Positions 18,857-27,243 of a stretch of DNA of 64,000 nt are shown here, in pieces. Under the pieces are notes generated by a model. It worked only from the letters and a program-made list of their open reading frames with translations. It was not told the origin of the DNA and did no database searches. Source of the stretch: Phycisphaerae bacterium (lineage in GTDB: Bacteria; Planctomycetota; Phycisphaerae; UBA1845; UTPLA1); the NCBI GenBank assembly GCA_019636475.1, contig JAHBXN010000002.1, positions 62,001-126,000 on the forward strand, written 5' to 3'. The translations under genes were made by a program, and so were the position numbers. The first letter of the stretch is position 1. Each line of letters opens with the position of its first letter.

Positions 18857-19798
18857 ATGATCCATGCGCCTTCGCGCACCGCGCCGCTGGAGGGCTTGAG
18901 CAGGCGGCAGCGGGCGATTGTCGAGCGGCATTTGCCCCTTGTCCGGCTTACGATTCGCCGGCATTCCGGACTTGCGCGGCGAGACCGCGACTGCCGCGAC
19001 CCGGCTGAACTGTTTCAGGAAGGCTGCCTTGCGCTGGTGGAGGCCGTTCGATCGCATGAAGCGGACCGTCACGGCGCGTTCGCGTCATTTGCCATGTCGC
19101 GCATTCATTTCGCGATCAGCCGGTACGCGCACGAACAGTGTCATCCGATTCGAATGCCCTTTATCTCCCAGCGGCGAGAACGAAACCGGGCGAATACATT
19201 GACTTACTGCGCCAGCGACTGCCGGCCGGAAGAAGTGGTCCGCCCGGTGGTCGTGCAGTACAATGACACGACTGTGGCATATCCCGACGAAGCGGGGGCG
19301 GCCGCCGCGGCCGCGAAGGACGCCCGGTCGCACGATGTGCCGATCGCAACCGTCGGCGATCTGGTTCGGGAACGATTGCATGAGGCCGTCCAGTGGAGCG
19401 TGGCGGAGTTGTGCCGCGGATCCCGATCTCGCGCGAAGACCCTTCGACTGGTGCGCCGGTGTCTCGCGGAGCGTTGGATGGTGCCGGAGCCTTCCGCCCG
19501 CGCGTCCCTCCGCGAGTTGGCCGGCGCGCTGTCGTGTTCGGTGGGCCGAATTACGCATACCGAGGCAAGATTTCGCCGGATTGTGTCCAGAAAACTGCTG
19601 CAAGACGACGAGTTTGTCGCGCTGACCCGTCTGGCCAGGGTGCATCCGGCCGGGATGAAACGACCGGTATGGAGGGACGAACTGTTTCAACTGCGAAGCG
19701 AGTTTACACGAAATCGCAAGGCGGATCCGCGAGGCCCGTGGCGTGATGACGGATCGGGGGCGGCCGAGCGACGAACGCCCTCTTCCCCGCTAGAATAA
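18857..19798 (+). CDS. Divergent sigma-70 family RNA polymerase sigma factor
   Basis: The 313-residue protein aligns with sigma-70 region 2: the leading helix ERHLPLVRLTIRRH, then the segment DPAELFQEGCLALVEAVRSH (region 2.2 style) and FASFAMSRIHFAISRYAHEQ followed by CHPIRMP (regions 2.3-2.4). Near residue 225 SLRELAGALSCSVGRITHTE and ARFRRIVSRKL fit the region 4.2 helix-turn-helix. Between them lies an unrelated linker with AGAAAAAAKDA. No region 1.1 is present, so this is an alternative rather than primary factor. GGAGG is 8 bases before the ATG, which decides this start over one 78 bases upstream. It ends 5 bases before the RNase P RNA. Target promoters are unknown. Confidence 0.75.
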   Translation: MIHAPSRTAPLEGLSRRQRAIVERHLPLVRLTIRRHSGLARRDRDCRDPAELFQEGCLALVEAVRSHEADRHGAFASFAMSRIHFAISRYAHEQCHPIRMPFISQRRERNRANTLTYCASDCRPEEVVRPVVVQYNDTTVAYPDEAGAAAAAAKDARSHDVPIATVGDLVRERLHEAVQWSVAELCRGSRSRAKTLRLVRRCLAERWMVPEPSARASLRELAGALSCSVGRITHTEARFRRIVSRKLLQDDEFVALTRLARVHPAGMKRPVWRDELFQLRSEFTRNRKADPRGPWRDDGSGAAERRTPSSPLE

Positions 19799-19803
19799 GG
19801 TTC

Positions 19804-20234
19804 GCAGAGCAGGCCGGACGGTCGCTTGATGCTTCATCGCATCGGGAGGAAAGTCCGAACTGGACAGGGCGCGGTGACGGCTAACGGCCGCCGGCGGCAA
19901 CGCCAGGGAAAGTGCCACAGAAATGACACCGCCGATGGATGGCGCCCACGTGACGCTATCACAGGTAAGGGTGAAATGGTGCGGTAAGAGCGCACCGCGC
20001 GGCCGGTGACGGTCGCGGCAGGGTAAACCCCACCGCCAGCAAGCCCATGTATGCGGCGAACCGGTTCTCGCGGCGCTTCGGCGCGGCGCGGACCGGGCGA
20101 AGCGGCCCGTTTCGCTTGAGTCGCGGGTAGGGTGCTGGAGCCGACGGGCAACCGATCGGCCAAGAGAAATGACCGTCACCGCCGGATCGTGCGCGATTCG
20201 GCGGGACAGAATTCGGCTTACAGGCCTGCTCTGC
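19804..20234 (+). ncRNA. rnpB: RNase P RNA component, bacterial type A
   Basis: The end-to-end helix P1 is perfect over 12 pairs: GCAGAGCAGGCC at 19804-19815 with GGCCTGCTCTGC at 20223-20234. Inside are the conserved universal elements GAGGAAAGTCCGAAC, ACAGAAA, GGTAAGGGTGAAA followed by GTGCGGTAAGAGCGCACC, GGGTAAACCCC, AGAAATGACCGTCAC and the 3' block GACAGAATTCGGCTTACAGG. The RNA cleaves 5' leaders from pre-tRNAs. A TAGAAT hexamer at 19791-19796, inside the last codons of the sigma gene, sits at the right distance for a -10 box, but no matching -35 is visible. Confidence 0.96.
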
Positions 20235-20257
20235 GATTTCTTGGCTTCGCTGACGAT

Positions 20258-20467
20258 TTACTGCAACGAATCTGCATCGCCAGCATCATCCAGCTCGGAC
20301 GGATTCGATTCTTTTGCATTCTGCGGCTCCGGATCCTGCAGCGGCGGCAGGCCCGGAACCAATTGATCCGTACGCGGGCAACCTGCAGCCCCGATGACGT
20401 GCGGCAGCTTCGCCCCACACAAGGGACAACGACCGCCCTCGCCGTCGTCAGGTATTGGAAACGCCAT
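20258..20467 (-). CDS. Small protein with a CxxC zinc-ribbon-like motif
   Basis: A 69-residue reading frame starting MAFPIPDDGEGGRCPLCGAK, with Cys14 and Cys17 in CPLCG and a third Cys at 30; the rest is Pro/Glu/Asp-rich and probably disordered. The ATG has GGAG 8 bases upstream, the best ribosome binding site pattern in this window, which is the main reason to believe it. It points toward the end of the RNase P RNA with a gap of 23 bases. With a single CxxC and one extra Cys it might bind metal as a dimer or not at all. Function unknown; it could be a chance frame. Confidence 0.5.
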   Translation of the reverse strand: MAFPIPDDGEGGRCPLCGAKLPHVIGAAGCPRTDQLVPGLPPLQDPEPQNAKESNPSELDDAGDADSLQ

Positions 20468-21207
20468 GATTCACTCTCCGCGCCCGAAGAACTCTCATGG
20501 TCCAGACCCCACAAGCTCAATGAAGCAATCTTTCCGAACTCTCCAGCCCGATCGTCGGAAACTCTTCTTTCTTAGACATATGCGATTTTTCGGGCGAACG
20601 GGTGCAAAAAATCCTGGCCAAGTCCCAAAGTTTTCCGTCAAATTGCCCGCAAAAAACCAGTCAAATCAGATGATCGGCCACCAAACCACGATCATGATTC
20701 ACCACTTCCCATTGCCAGTGCGATAAAGTCCACTCTCGCAAGGCTTTGAGATTTTTCGCCAAGGGCAACCCTGCCGCCCGGCAGCCACGGGGTCGATCTC
20801 ACGACGCCGTTCGGCGGGAACGGCGCTCTTCCGAGGGCGGCCCCGATGACCGCCCTCGGCCGAACCACGATCCTCAATTCTCACGGCCCTCTCTCGAATG
20901 CTGAAAACCGCCATTCGGCGGATGTGTGACGCCGCCAATGCCTACCTACCCTGTCTACCGAGAATCGTGGCTTTTCCTGCGCGAACATCCTGTAATTTTT
21001 TCAGGATGTTCCGGCGCCACGATTCGGTAAAGGGCGACAGGAAAGCGGAGTGCCAGTACGTGTGGCAGTCGTTGATCGAATGCGGAGGCGTTAGGCCGGC
21101 CGCGATGAACCGATTCGGGAGGCTCGGTGCAACCCATTCCGCCTCCAGTGGTTATCAAGAACTGCCGATTTCAATCGGGAGGGGTTCTGCTCCAGCATTG
21201 CCCACGT
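20468..21207 (+). other. Long non-coding stretch
   Basis: About 740 bases between the small CxxC gene and the promoter of the TolC-like gene. Several short open frames exist on both strands but none has a credible ribosome binding site, family signature or composition. The only clear structure is the large hairpin at 20962-21025, listed separately. AT content is locally higher at 20560-20710. Confidence 0.6.
20962..21025. repeat. Large two-part inverted repeat (hairpin)
   Basis: Outer arms GAATCGTGGC (20962-20971) and GCCACGATTC (21016-21025) are perfect complements over 10 bases. Nested inside, GAACATCCTG (20983-20992) pairs perfectly with CAGGATGTTC (21002-21011). The terminal loop is nine bases, mostly T (20993-21001), and there is an asymmetric internal loop of 11 versus 4 bases. 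No T-run follows either arm, so it is not a standard terminator. It lies about 180 bases before the TolC promoter in a gene-free region. Confidence 0.8.
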
Positions 21208-21235
21208 TTGACACAGGCAGGCTCGCTTTTACAAT
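21208..21235 (+). promoter_or_regulatory. Strong sigma-70 promoter for the TolC-like gene
   Basis: A perfect TTGACA (21208-21213) is followed after 16 bases by TACAAT (21230-21235), the best consensus match I found in the window. Transcription would start near 21242 and give a leader of about 108 bases before the gene at 21350. Confidence 0.65.
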
Positions 21236-21349
21236 GTCGCGGCTTTCATCACGCGTTGAAGGCGGCAGATGGCGGCGCGGCATGTGAAAAAGATGACGCG
21301 ACGACATTAACTCTTTGCGCTCAATACAGTTGCAACCGGACGTCACTAC

Positions 21350-23167
21350 ATGCCGATGAGACTCTCTCGCCGCACTCAATTCTGGATTTTGAACGGATCG
21401 CTTGCAGCATTCGGACTTGCTTGCCAGCTCGGTCAGACGACCGTCGAGGAGATTCGCCCGTCGAACGCAATCCCGATGGCGACGAGTGCAAGCGCAGACA
21501 GGGATTCTCAATCGATTCCTGAGCTTCCGACGATCGAGTCACCGATGCCGTCCGAACTGACGGGACCGGTTGCGCCGACATCTCCCGGAATCGACGCGGC
21601 CATGTGGCTGCATATTCCCGATCCGAGCGTGGCGGCGGAAGTCCTCGATAATCGGCTCCGGCTGACGCGCTTCGGTCAGGAATCGATCCGATCGGAGTAC
21701 GAGGACGTCTATGAGAAAACAAAGCGTCTGGTCGCTGAAATCTCGCGACCTGAGAAGCAATTTCGGCTCACGCTGGCCGACGCGCTGCGGCGCGCGCTCC
21801 TGAACAATTATCAAATCAAGGTCGATGGCTATGCTCCGGCGATCAGCACGGCCCAAATCGTTCAGTCCGAAGCAGCCTTCGACGCGGCATTTTTTGCGAA
21901 CATCAATCGAAACAACACGGACCGTCCGACGCCGTCGCAGTTGCTCGCGTCGCAAACCGACACGACACAGGTCGCGGGAGGCATTCGCAAGCTGCTGGCG
22001 ACGGGCGCGACGATGACCCTGACCCAGGCGATGATTCGCGTGGATAATCCGGGATTTCAGTTCCAGACGATCAACCCTTCGTGGACACAGAATTTCACGG
22101 TTGAACTTCGGCAGCCTGTGCTGAAGAACTTCGGCATCGACTTCAACCGGGCACAGATCAACATCCGTAAAAACGAACGGAAGATCAATGAAGAGCTGTT
22201 CCGGCAGCGCGTCATCGAGGTCCTCAATAACACCGAGCAGGCCTACTGGCAGCTTGTCGCCGCACGGCGCGACGTGGTCATCAGCGCCGAACTTCTGGCC
22301 CAGGCCCGCAAGACGTACGACATGATCGACGCGCGAAAGGACTTCGACGCGTACAAGACCCTGCTCTATCGAAGCGATGCCAACGTCAAGCAGCAGGAGT
22401 TCGCCTATATCGACGTGAAGAACCGCGTGAGAAATGCCGAGGACCAACTACTAAATCTGATGAACGACAGTTCACTCCCCCTGTCGGCCGAGTACGAGAT
22501 CATTCCGGTCGATGGCCCGACCATCCAGGAGATCGTCCGAGATCGATTTGCGACGATCGAGACCGCGATCGAACGGCGTCCGGAGGTCGTACAGGCGCGC
22601 CACTCCGTGGACACCGCCCGCATCGGACTCGGAGTCGCGAAGAACCAGGCGTTGCCCCAACTGGACGTGGTTTATCGCATGACGATGAACGGTCTGGGCG
22701 CCAACAGCGACGAGGCGTTTGATCAGATGACGGGGAACAATTTCTCGGATCACTTCGTCGGCATTGAGTTTCTCTGGTTTTTCGGCGAGCGCGGGGAGCG
22801 GGCAGGCATTCGCGTGGCGTCTCTTCAACAGTCGCAGGCGGTGCTGCGATACAAGCAGGCGATCGATTCGGTCATCACAGACTGCCGCGTTGCGATGCGA
22901 AACATCGAGACGAATTTTGAGCAGCTCGATCCGAGCTATCAGGGGGTGATTGCCGCGTCGGAGAATCTTCGATCCTTGCAGGAACGCCAGGAGAACAAGA
23001 GCCCGCCGCAACTGGACACGATTCTCAACGCGCAGACACAACTGGCGCAAAGCCGCCGCGCGCTTCTGCAATCCGCCGTGAATTACAATATCGCCCTCGT
23101 CGATGTGGAGCGCGCCAAGGGCACGCTCCTGGAGTATAACAACATCGTTATTTCCGAAGCGCCGTGA
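21350..23167 (+). CDS. TolC family outer membrane efflux protein
   Basis: The 605-residue protein has an N-terminal signal (about 1-28; a Cys follows LAAFGLA but the lipobox is poor). Two repeats of long coiled-coil helices of the OEP/TolC family come next: LTLADALRRALLNNYQIKVD (about 138-160) opens the first and VIEVLNNTEQAYWQLVAARR marks the long helix. IETAIERRPEVVQARHSVDT and NAQTQLAQSRRALLQSAVNY belong to the second. It should trimerise into an outer membrane channel. No membrane fusion protein or inner membrane pump gene is adjacent; the only ABC-2 exporter here is 10 kb away on the other strand. It has its own strong promoter. Confidence 0.9.
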   Translation: MPMRLSRRTQFWILNGSLAAFGLACQLGQTTVEEIRPSNAIPMATSASADRDSQSIPELPTIESPMPSELTGPVAPTSPGIDAAMWLHIPDPSVAAEVLDNRLRLTRFGQESIRSEYEDVYEKTKRLVAEISRPEKQFRLTLADALRRALLNNYQIKVDGYAPAISTAQIVQSEAAFDAAFFANINRNNTDRPTPSQLLASQTDTTQVAGGIRKLLATGATMTLTQAMIRVDNPGFQFQTINPSWTQNFTVELRQPVLKNFGIDFNRAQINIRKNERKINEELFRQRVIEVLNNTEQAYWQLVAARRDVVISAELLAQARKTYDMIDARKDFDAYKTLLYRSDANVKQQEFAYIDVKNRVRNAEDQLLNLMNDSSLPLSAEYEIIPVDGPTIQEIVRDRFATIETAIERRPEVVQARHSVDTARIGLGVAKNQALPQLDVVYRMTMNGLGANSDEAFDQMTGNNFSDHFVGIEFLWFFGERGERAGIRVASLQQSQAVLRYKQAIDSVITDCRVAMRNIETNFEQLDPSYQGVIAASENLRSLQERQENKSPPQLDTILNAQTQLAQSRRALLQSAVNYNIALVDVERAKGTLLEYNNIVISEAP

Positions 23168-23222
23168 TGAACGGGCCCGGCTCATCCGCCCAAGCGAATT
23201 CGGAGCCGATCTCGACCGCGAT

Positions 23223-23233
23223 CCCCCCCCCCC
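23223..23233 (+). repeat. Run of 11 C
   Basis: Eleven consecutive C between the TolC-like stop and the start of the polytopic membrane protein gene (57 bases before its ATG). It lies in the probable leader of that gene. It could change spacing if unstable, or be a sequencing artefact. Confidence 0.8.
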
Positions 23234-23289
23234 AGCGAGATCGCGGCTGGCTTCATTCTCATGCCGTCCGCTGTTAGACTCCCGCCACG

Positions 23290-25128
23290 ATGAACCTGCC
23301 CTCCGCGGCTATCGCAGCCGACACATCGATTTCGACGCTTTCGTTTCGCATGCCGACCGGCATCGCGGGCGCTGTCGCGCTGGCCGGCCTGGCGATCGCA
23401 GTTGTCGCAGTACTCTTGAACCGACGATTGCCGAACGGACTCTGGGGAACGCTTCTGTCTTTCGGCGCCAGCGTCGCGCTGGGCATCGTTGTGTACGACA
23501 ATGACTGGGGAATTCAGGACCCCCTTCTGCGCATCATCTTGTGCGGATCCTTCGTGACGCCCCTGTGGCTCCTTCTGGGCGTCGTGGGGCGTCGCGCCGC
23601 GACAAGACGTGCATCGACGGAAAAGGTCGGTGAGCCCATTGCGAATTCAGACGGTTTCTCGGCGATCATGGCATGGGCGCTGCTTACCGGCACCGCAACG
23701 GTCGCCGGACTCGCTTCAATGCTGCTCCAGGCCGGATGGCCTCGGGTTGTTTCACCGAATCTTTCGTTCAGCGCGCTGTCCGCGACCGGACTCACCGCCA
23801 TTGGCGGATTGATCGTGACCGTCGCAATCTGGCGACTGGACCGGTGGAGCCCGCAGCAGCCGACGGTGTTGCTTGCGCTGTCGGCGCTGTTCGTATGCTG
23901 GACCAGCCTGATGATCCCGACAGCCTCCCTGACGGATGAGATTCCTGTTCACCTTCGACTGCCGATGCAACCGGGCTGGTGGACATGGACTTTTCAACTT
24001 CAGGTGGGACTTGCGATGGTGATTGGTGTCGCCGCGGTGACTCAGGACTTGCTGTATCGGCGGAAACGGAGGCAGGCGTGGCCGGACCGGCTTGACGAGT
24101 TGTTGACGCCCTATTCCCGCTGGCCGGGCTATGTCCAATTGGAGGCGCTCATTGCGGCGGGGGTACTGATTCTGGGCGTTTACCAGATTGTCCGTGCAGG
24201 AGGTCGGGGCTGGACAATGCCCATGGTCAGTGCGACCGCGGCGATGAGCACCGGGGTTGCCTGCCTGTACATGACGTATCGGCGATGGAGCGCGAACACG
24301 GCCGGACTGGGAATGGGGCTGGTCTCGCTGGCAATTGTCACGGTGGCTTGCGCGGCCGCATCACTGCTCTTGCCGACAAACGAGTACCGCACATACGCCG
24401 ACCGGATGCCGATCCTGTTTAATGCCATACTCTTTGCACTGTCGATCATGATCTGGCTTTGGGCCTGGCTTTCGCGGGTCTGGGATCAGCAGCTGCTCGA
24501 TGGAATTCCATGGACCACGACCGGCCGCATGATTCCGTATGCGCGGCGTACGTCGTTCTTTCTTGCGGCGATCTCCCTGCTGGTCGCGTATCAGATGACC
24601 CTGTGGAACACCCGTGCGCTCGGCTCGCACACAGATGACGGCGTGTACCGAATGGTGTTCGGTCCGCTTGCGATCGGACTCCTGGGGTGGCAGTTCGCAG
24701 CATCGGCACGGAGGAGAAACTCGGTGGCATGGGCCACATTCTCGGTGGCGATGGCGGTGGGCGGCGTGCTGTTTATTTTTCTGCGAATGGATGCGGGAGA
24801 GGGCCGCGGCTGGTTGATTCAATATCGACCGGTGGTATTGGCGGCGTTGTCGGTCGCGACGCTGCTGGCTGCCGAAGCGCTGCCGAAGACAAGCTGGAAG
24901 ACCTTCGCGCCGCCGTTGTGGTTTCTGGCGCTTCTGTTTCTCCCCCTTAAATCACTCATTGACATTCTCCCGGGAGCTTCGCTTCCGGAAGCCTGGGTGA
25001 GCCCAACGACATTGGCCGTGCTGGCGCTGCTGTACTTCATCGCGGGCAGCCGTGAGCATCGACGCGCCTTTCTGGTGCTGGGCGGGGTGCTGCTGCTGGC
25101 GGCCGGCAGCGGCGCGTATCGCTTGTAA
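23290..25128 (+). CDS. Polytopic membrane protein of unknown function
   Basis: The 612-residue protein consists almost entirely of hydrophobic helices, roughly 15-17, separated by short charged loops such as RRKRRQAWPDRLDELL and RRASTEKVGEP. There is no ATP-binding, protease or transporter motif I recognise. The helices come evenly spaced and the C-terminus ends close to the last helix. It follows the TolC-like gene by 122 bases on the same strand, with the 11-C run between them, and no clear promoter of its own is visible. It might be a transporter or a membrane scaffold; no function is offered. Confidence 0.75.
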   Translation: MNLPSAAIAADTSISTLSFRMPTGIAGAVALAGLAIAVVAVLLNRRLPNGLWGTLLSFGASVALGIVVYDNDWGIQDPLLRIILCGSFVTPLWLLLGVVGRRAATRRASTEKVGEPIANSDGFSAIMAWALLTGTATVAGLASMLLQAGWPRVVSPNLSFSALSATGLTAIGGLIVTVAIWRLDRWSPQQPTVLLALSALFVCWTSLMIPTASLTDEIPVHLRLPMQPGWWTWTFQLQVGLAMVIGVAAVTQDLLYRRKRRQAWPDRLDELLTPYSRWPGYVQLEALIAAGVLILGVYQIVRAGGRGWTMPMVSATAAMSTGVACLYMTYRRWSANTAGLGMGLVSLAIVTVACAAASLLLPTNEYRTYADRMPILFNAILFALSIMIWLWAWLSRVWDQQLLDGIPWTTTGRMIPYARRTSFFLAAISLLVAYQMTLWNTRALGSHTDDGVYRMVFGPLAIGLLGWQFAASARRRNSVAWATFSVAMAVGGVLFIFLRMDAGEGRGWLIQYRPVVLAALSVATLLAAEALPKTSWKTFAPPLWFLALLFLPLKSLIDILPGASLPEAWVSPTTLAVLALLYFIAGSREHRRAFLVLGGVLLLAAGSGAYRL

Positions 25129-25224
25129 TAATCGTGCCACGCTCGTAGCATCTTATTCGAGACTCGGCCGCAGGGGAGAACCGTTCATACTGGAGAGGGT
25201 GCATCGGCCGATCGCGGAGGTGGC

Positions 25225-26235
25225 ATGAAAAGCGGTCGCGTATTTCGACTTCTGAAGATCATTACCCTGATGCAGTCGGGCCGGCTGTACGACGCGGACG
25301 GCATGGCTGCGGAGTTGAGCGTCTCGCGTCGCACCCTGTTTCGGGACCTGAAGCTACTGGAGATGGTGGGCGTCCCGTATCGCTTCGACCACAACGAAGG
25401 CGCTTACAAGATACCGGAAGGCCAGTTCATGCCGCCGGTCCGACTGACCCTTGAGGAATCACTGGCGTTGCTGCTGGTCACGCGCGTCTTTATTGCCCGT
25501 CAGGTTCATCCGGCGTACCAATATGCCGTGGATGCGGCACTAAAAATCGAGAGCACGCTTCCGGCTGCGGTGCTGGAGCATTGCGGCGCGTGGCTGTCCG
25601 GCCTGTCGATCCAGTGGCCCGCATCGTCGTGGGCCGACGCCGTATCGGGCCTGTTTGAGAAACTGCAGCGCGCGCTGGCTGACCGAAGACGAATTCGGAT
25701 GCGTTATGATTCGACCCACGACGATCGCGAGGTTGTATTTCTATGTGATCCGTTGCGGCTGGTTTTCATGACGCGGGGCTGGTATCTCATCGCTCACAGC
25801 CACCTCCACGGCGAAATCCGCACGTTCAAGGTGGATCGCATCGTCGAGGTTTCCATGACGGAGGACCGGTTCAAGCCGGATGCGGATTTCTCGCTGAAGA
25901 AATACTTCGGGAAGGCATGGCGCATGATCCCCGAGGGCCGTCTCTATTCGGTTCGATTGAAATTCACGAGGGAGGTCGCCGCGAGCGTCGAAGAAGTGCT
26001 ATGGCACTCCACGCAATCGACCAGGAAGCATCCTGACGGCAGCTTGATTTTCGAGGCGGAGGTTGACGGACTGCGTGAGATTTCGGCATGGGTCCTGAGC
26101 TATGGCGATCAGGTGGAGGTGCTTTCGCCTCAGCCGCTCCGTGATATCGTTCGCGACCGAGCGAAAAACATGCTTGCGGCGGCGCGGCGACTGGACGCCG
26201 AAGTGGCCGATCTTCCCGGCCGAGTGGAGACGTGA
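25225..26235 (+). CDS. WYL-domain transcriptional regulator (YafY/PafC type)
   Basis: The 336-residue protein begins with an HTH_11/DeoR-like helix-turn-helix (residues about 6-60, AAELSVSRRTLFRDLKLLEM). The middle holds a WYL domain (about 145-205, RIRMRYDS, CDPLRLVFMTRGWYLIAH, FKVDRI) and the end a WCX domain (about 235-320). WYL domains sense ligands, often nucleotides or single-stranded DNA, and such regulators control DNA damage or defence genes in several phyla. GGAGGTGGC directly before the ATG makes the start certain. Its stop overlaps the start of dtd (TGATGATG), so the two are translated together. Confidence 0.92.
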   Translation: MKSGRVFRLLKIITLMQSGRLYDADGMAAELSVSRRTLFRDLKLLEMVGVPYRFDHNEGAYKIPEGQFMPPVRLTLEESLALLLVTRVFIARQVHPAYQYAVDAALKIESTLPAAVLEHCGAWLSGLSIQWPASSWADAVSGLFEKLQRALADRRRIRMRYDSTHDDREVVFLCDPLRLVFMTRGWYLIAHSHLHGEIRTFKVDRIVEVSMTEDRFKPDADFSLKKYFGKAWRMIPEGRLYSVRLKFTREVAASVEEVLWHSTQSTRKHPDGSLIFEAEVDGLREISAWVLSYGDQVEVLSPQPLRDIVRDRAKNMLAAARRLDAEVADLPGRVET

Positions 26236-26237
26236 TG

Positions 26238-26681
26238 ATGCGTGCGATCGTTCAGCGGGTGAGCAAGGCCAGGGTGACGGTGGCAGGCGAACTCACCGGG
26301 CAGATCGAACGAGGGCTTCTGGTGTATGTCGGCGTCGGTCAGGATGATGTCGATGCGGACGCGGAGTTCATTGCGGGGAAGATTCGCTTCCTGCGTGTCT
26401 TCGAAGACCGCGACGGAAAAATGAACATTGATGTCGCGGATATCGGCGGCGCGGTGCTGCTCGTGAGCAATTTCTCGCTTTATGCCGATTGCCGAAAGGG
26501 CCGACGACCGGCGTTCGTTGACGCAGCGCCTCCCGCGAAGGCGAACGAGCTCTATGAGCGCGTTTGCGAAAAGGTCCGGAGCCTGGGTGTTCGCGTGGAA
26601 ACCGGCCGATTCCAGCAGACGATGGCTGTCGAGGCGGTGAACGACGGCCCGATCAATATCTGGCTGGATTCGCGCGCGTGA
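26238..26681 (+). CDS. dtd: D-aminoacyl-tRNA deacylase
   Basis: The 147-residue protein starts MRAIVQRVSKARVTV as expected for Dtd and has the active-site blocks LLVSNFSLYADCRKGRRPAF (canonical SQFTLxA, here SNFSLYA) and VNDGPINIWLDS (canonical NxGPVT). It removes D-amino acids wrongly attached to tRNA. The start codon is one of two tandem ATGs (26235 or 26238) overlapping the WYL regulator stop; the second gives the usual N-terminus. The two substitutions in conserved motifs are mild. Confidence 0.92.
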   Translation: MRAIVQRVSKARVTVAGELTGQIERGLLVYVGVGQDDVDADAEFIAGKIRFLRVFEDRDGKMNIDVADIGGAVLLVSNFSLYADCRKGRRPAFVDAAPPAKANELYERVCEKVRSLGVRVETGRFQQTMAVEAVNDGPINIWLDSRA

Positions 26682-26702
26682 CTGCTGATCCCGTGCTGAA
26701 GA

Positions 26703-27197
26703 TCAGATTCGGCGCAGCGCGCCGGGCTGCATGAGCCATTGCAATACGCCGCGCACGGCAGGCTCGAATTCCACAATTTCCACGCACGCTACCGCACCCT
26801 TCCGAAGGGCGACGACGGACTCCGACCGGCCGGTGATGAGCCGCCCGCATAGCTCGCTGAGATCCGGTTCATGTCCGACAAGTGCCAACGCGCCGACATT
26901 TCCACTGTGGCCGACGTCGGAGATCAATGCATCGGCATCACCTCCGGGTGCAAGTGCCTTGTCGACGGTCATCTTGCCCGTGAAACGCGGAAGTGTCGCG
27001 AGTATTTCGGCGGTTTGGATCGCTCGGACGAGGGGACTGGTCCAGATTGCGTCGAGATGCACGCCCAGTCGGGCGAGTCCGCGAACGACCCGGCACATTC
27101 GTCGAGCACCTTTTTCGGTCAACGGGCGTTCGCCATCCGAATAAGTCGAGTCGCCGCGCTCCACGGCAATGGCGTGCCGCACCAGGTATAGCAGCAT
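26703..27197 (-). CDS. sixA: Phosphohistidine phosphatase SixA / histidine phosphatase family
   Basis: The 164-residue protein has the phosphohistidine motif YLVRHAIAVERG (Arg7, His8) and the second histidine in LVGHEPDLSE, together with WTSPLVRAIQTAEIL. This is the SixA pattern, a small histidine phosphatase that removes phosphate from histidine phosphotransfer proteins. The ATG at 27197 has GGAG 9 bases upstream; the open frame goes further but overlaps the next gene. It converges with dtd. Confidence 0.9.
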   Translation of the reverse strand: MLLYLVRHAIAVERGDSTYSDGERPLTEKGARRMCRVVRGLARLGVHLDAIWTSPLVRAIQTAEILATLPRFTGKMTVDKALAPGGDADALISDVGHSGNVGALALVGHEPDLSELCGRLITGRSESVVALRKGAVACVEIVEFEPAVRGVLQWLMQPGALRRI

Positions 27198-27243
27198 CGA
27201 TTGATACTCCAGATTGTCTGTGAAGAATCGGTCGAAACACTCG

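Noticed and set aside
20898-21287. 129-codon open frame crossing the large hairpin
   Set aside because: No ribosome binding site, odd composition, and it spans both the hairpin and a strong promoter, so it is very unlikely to be coding.
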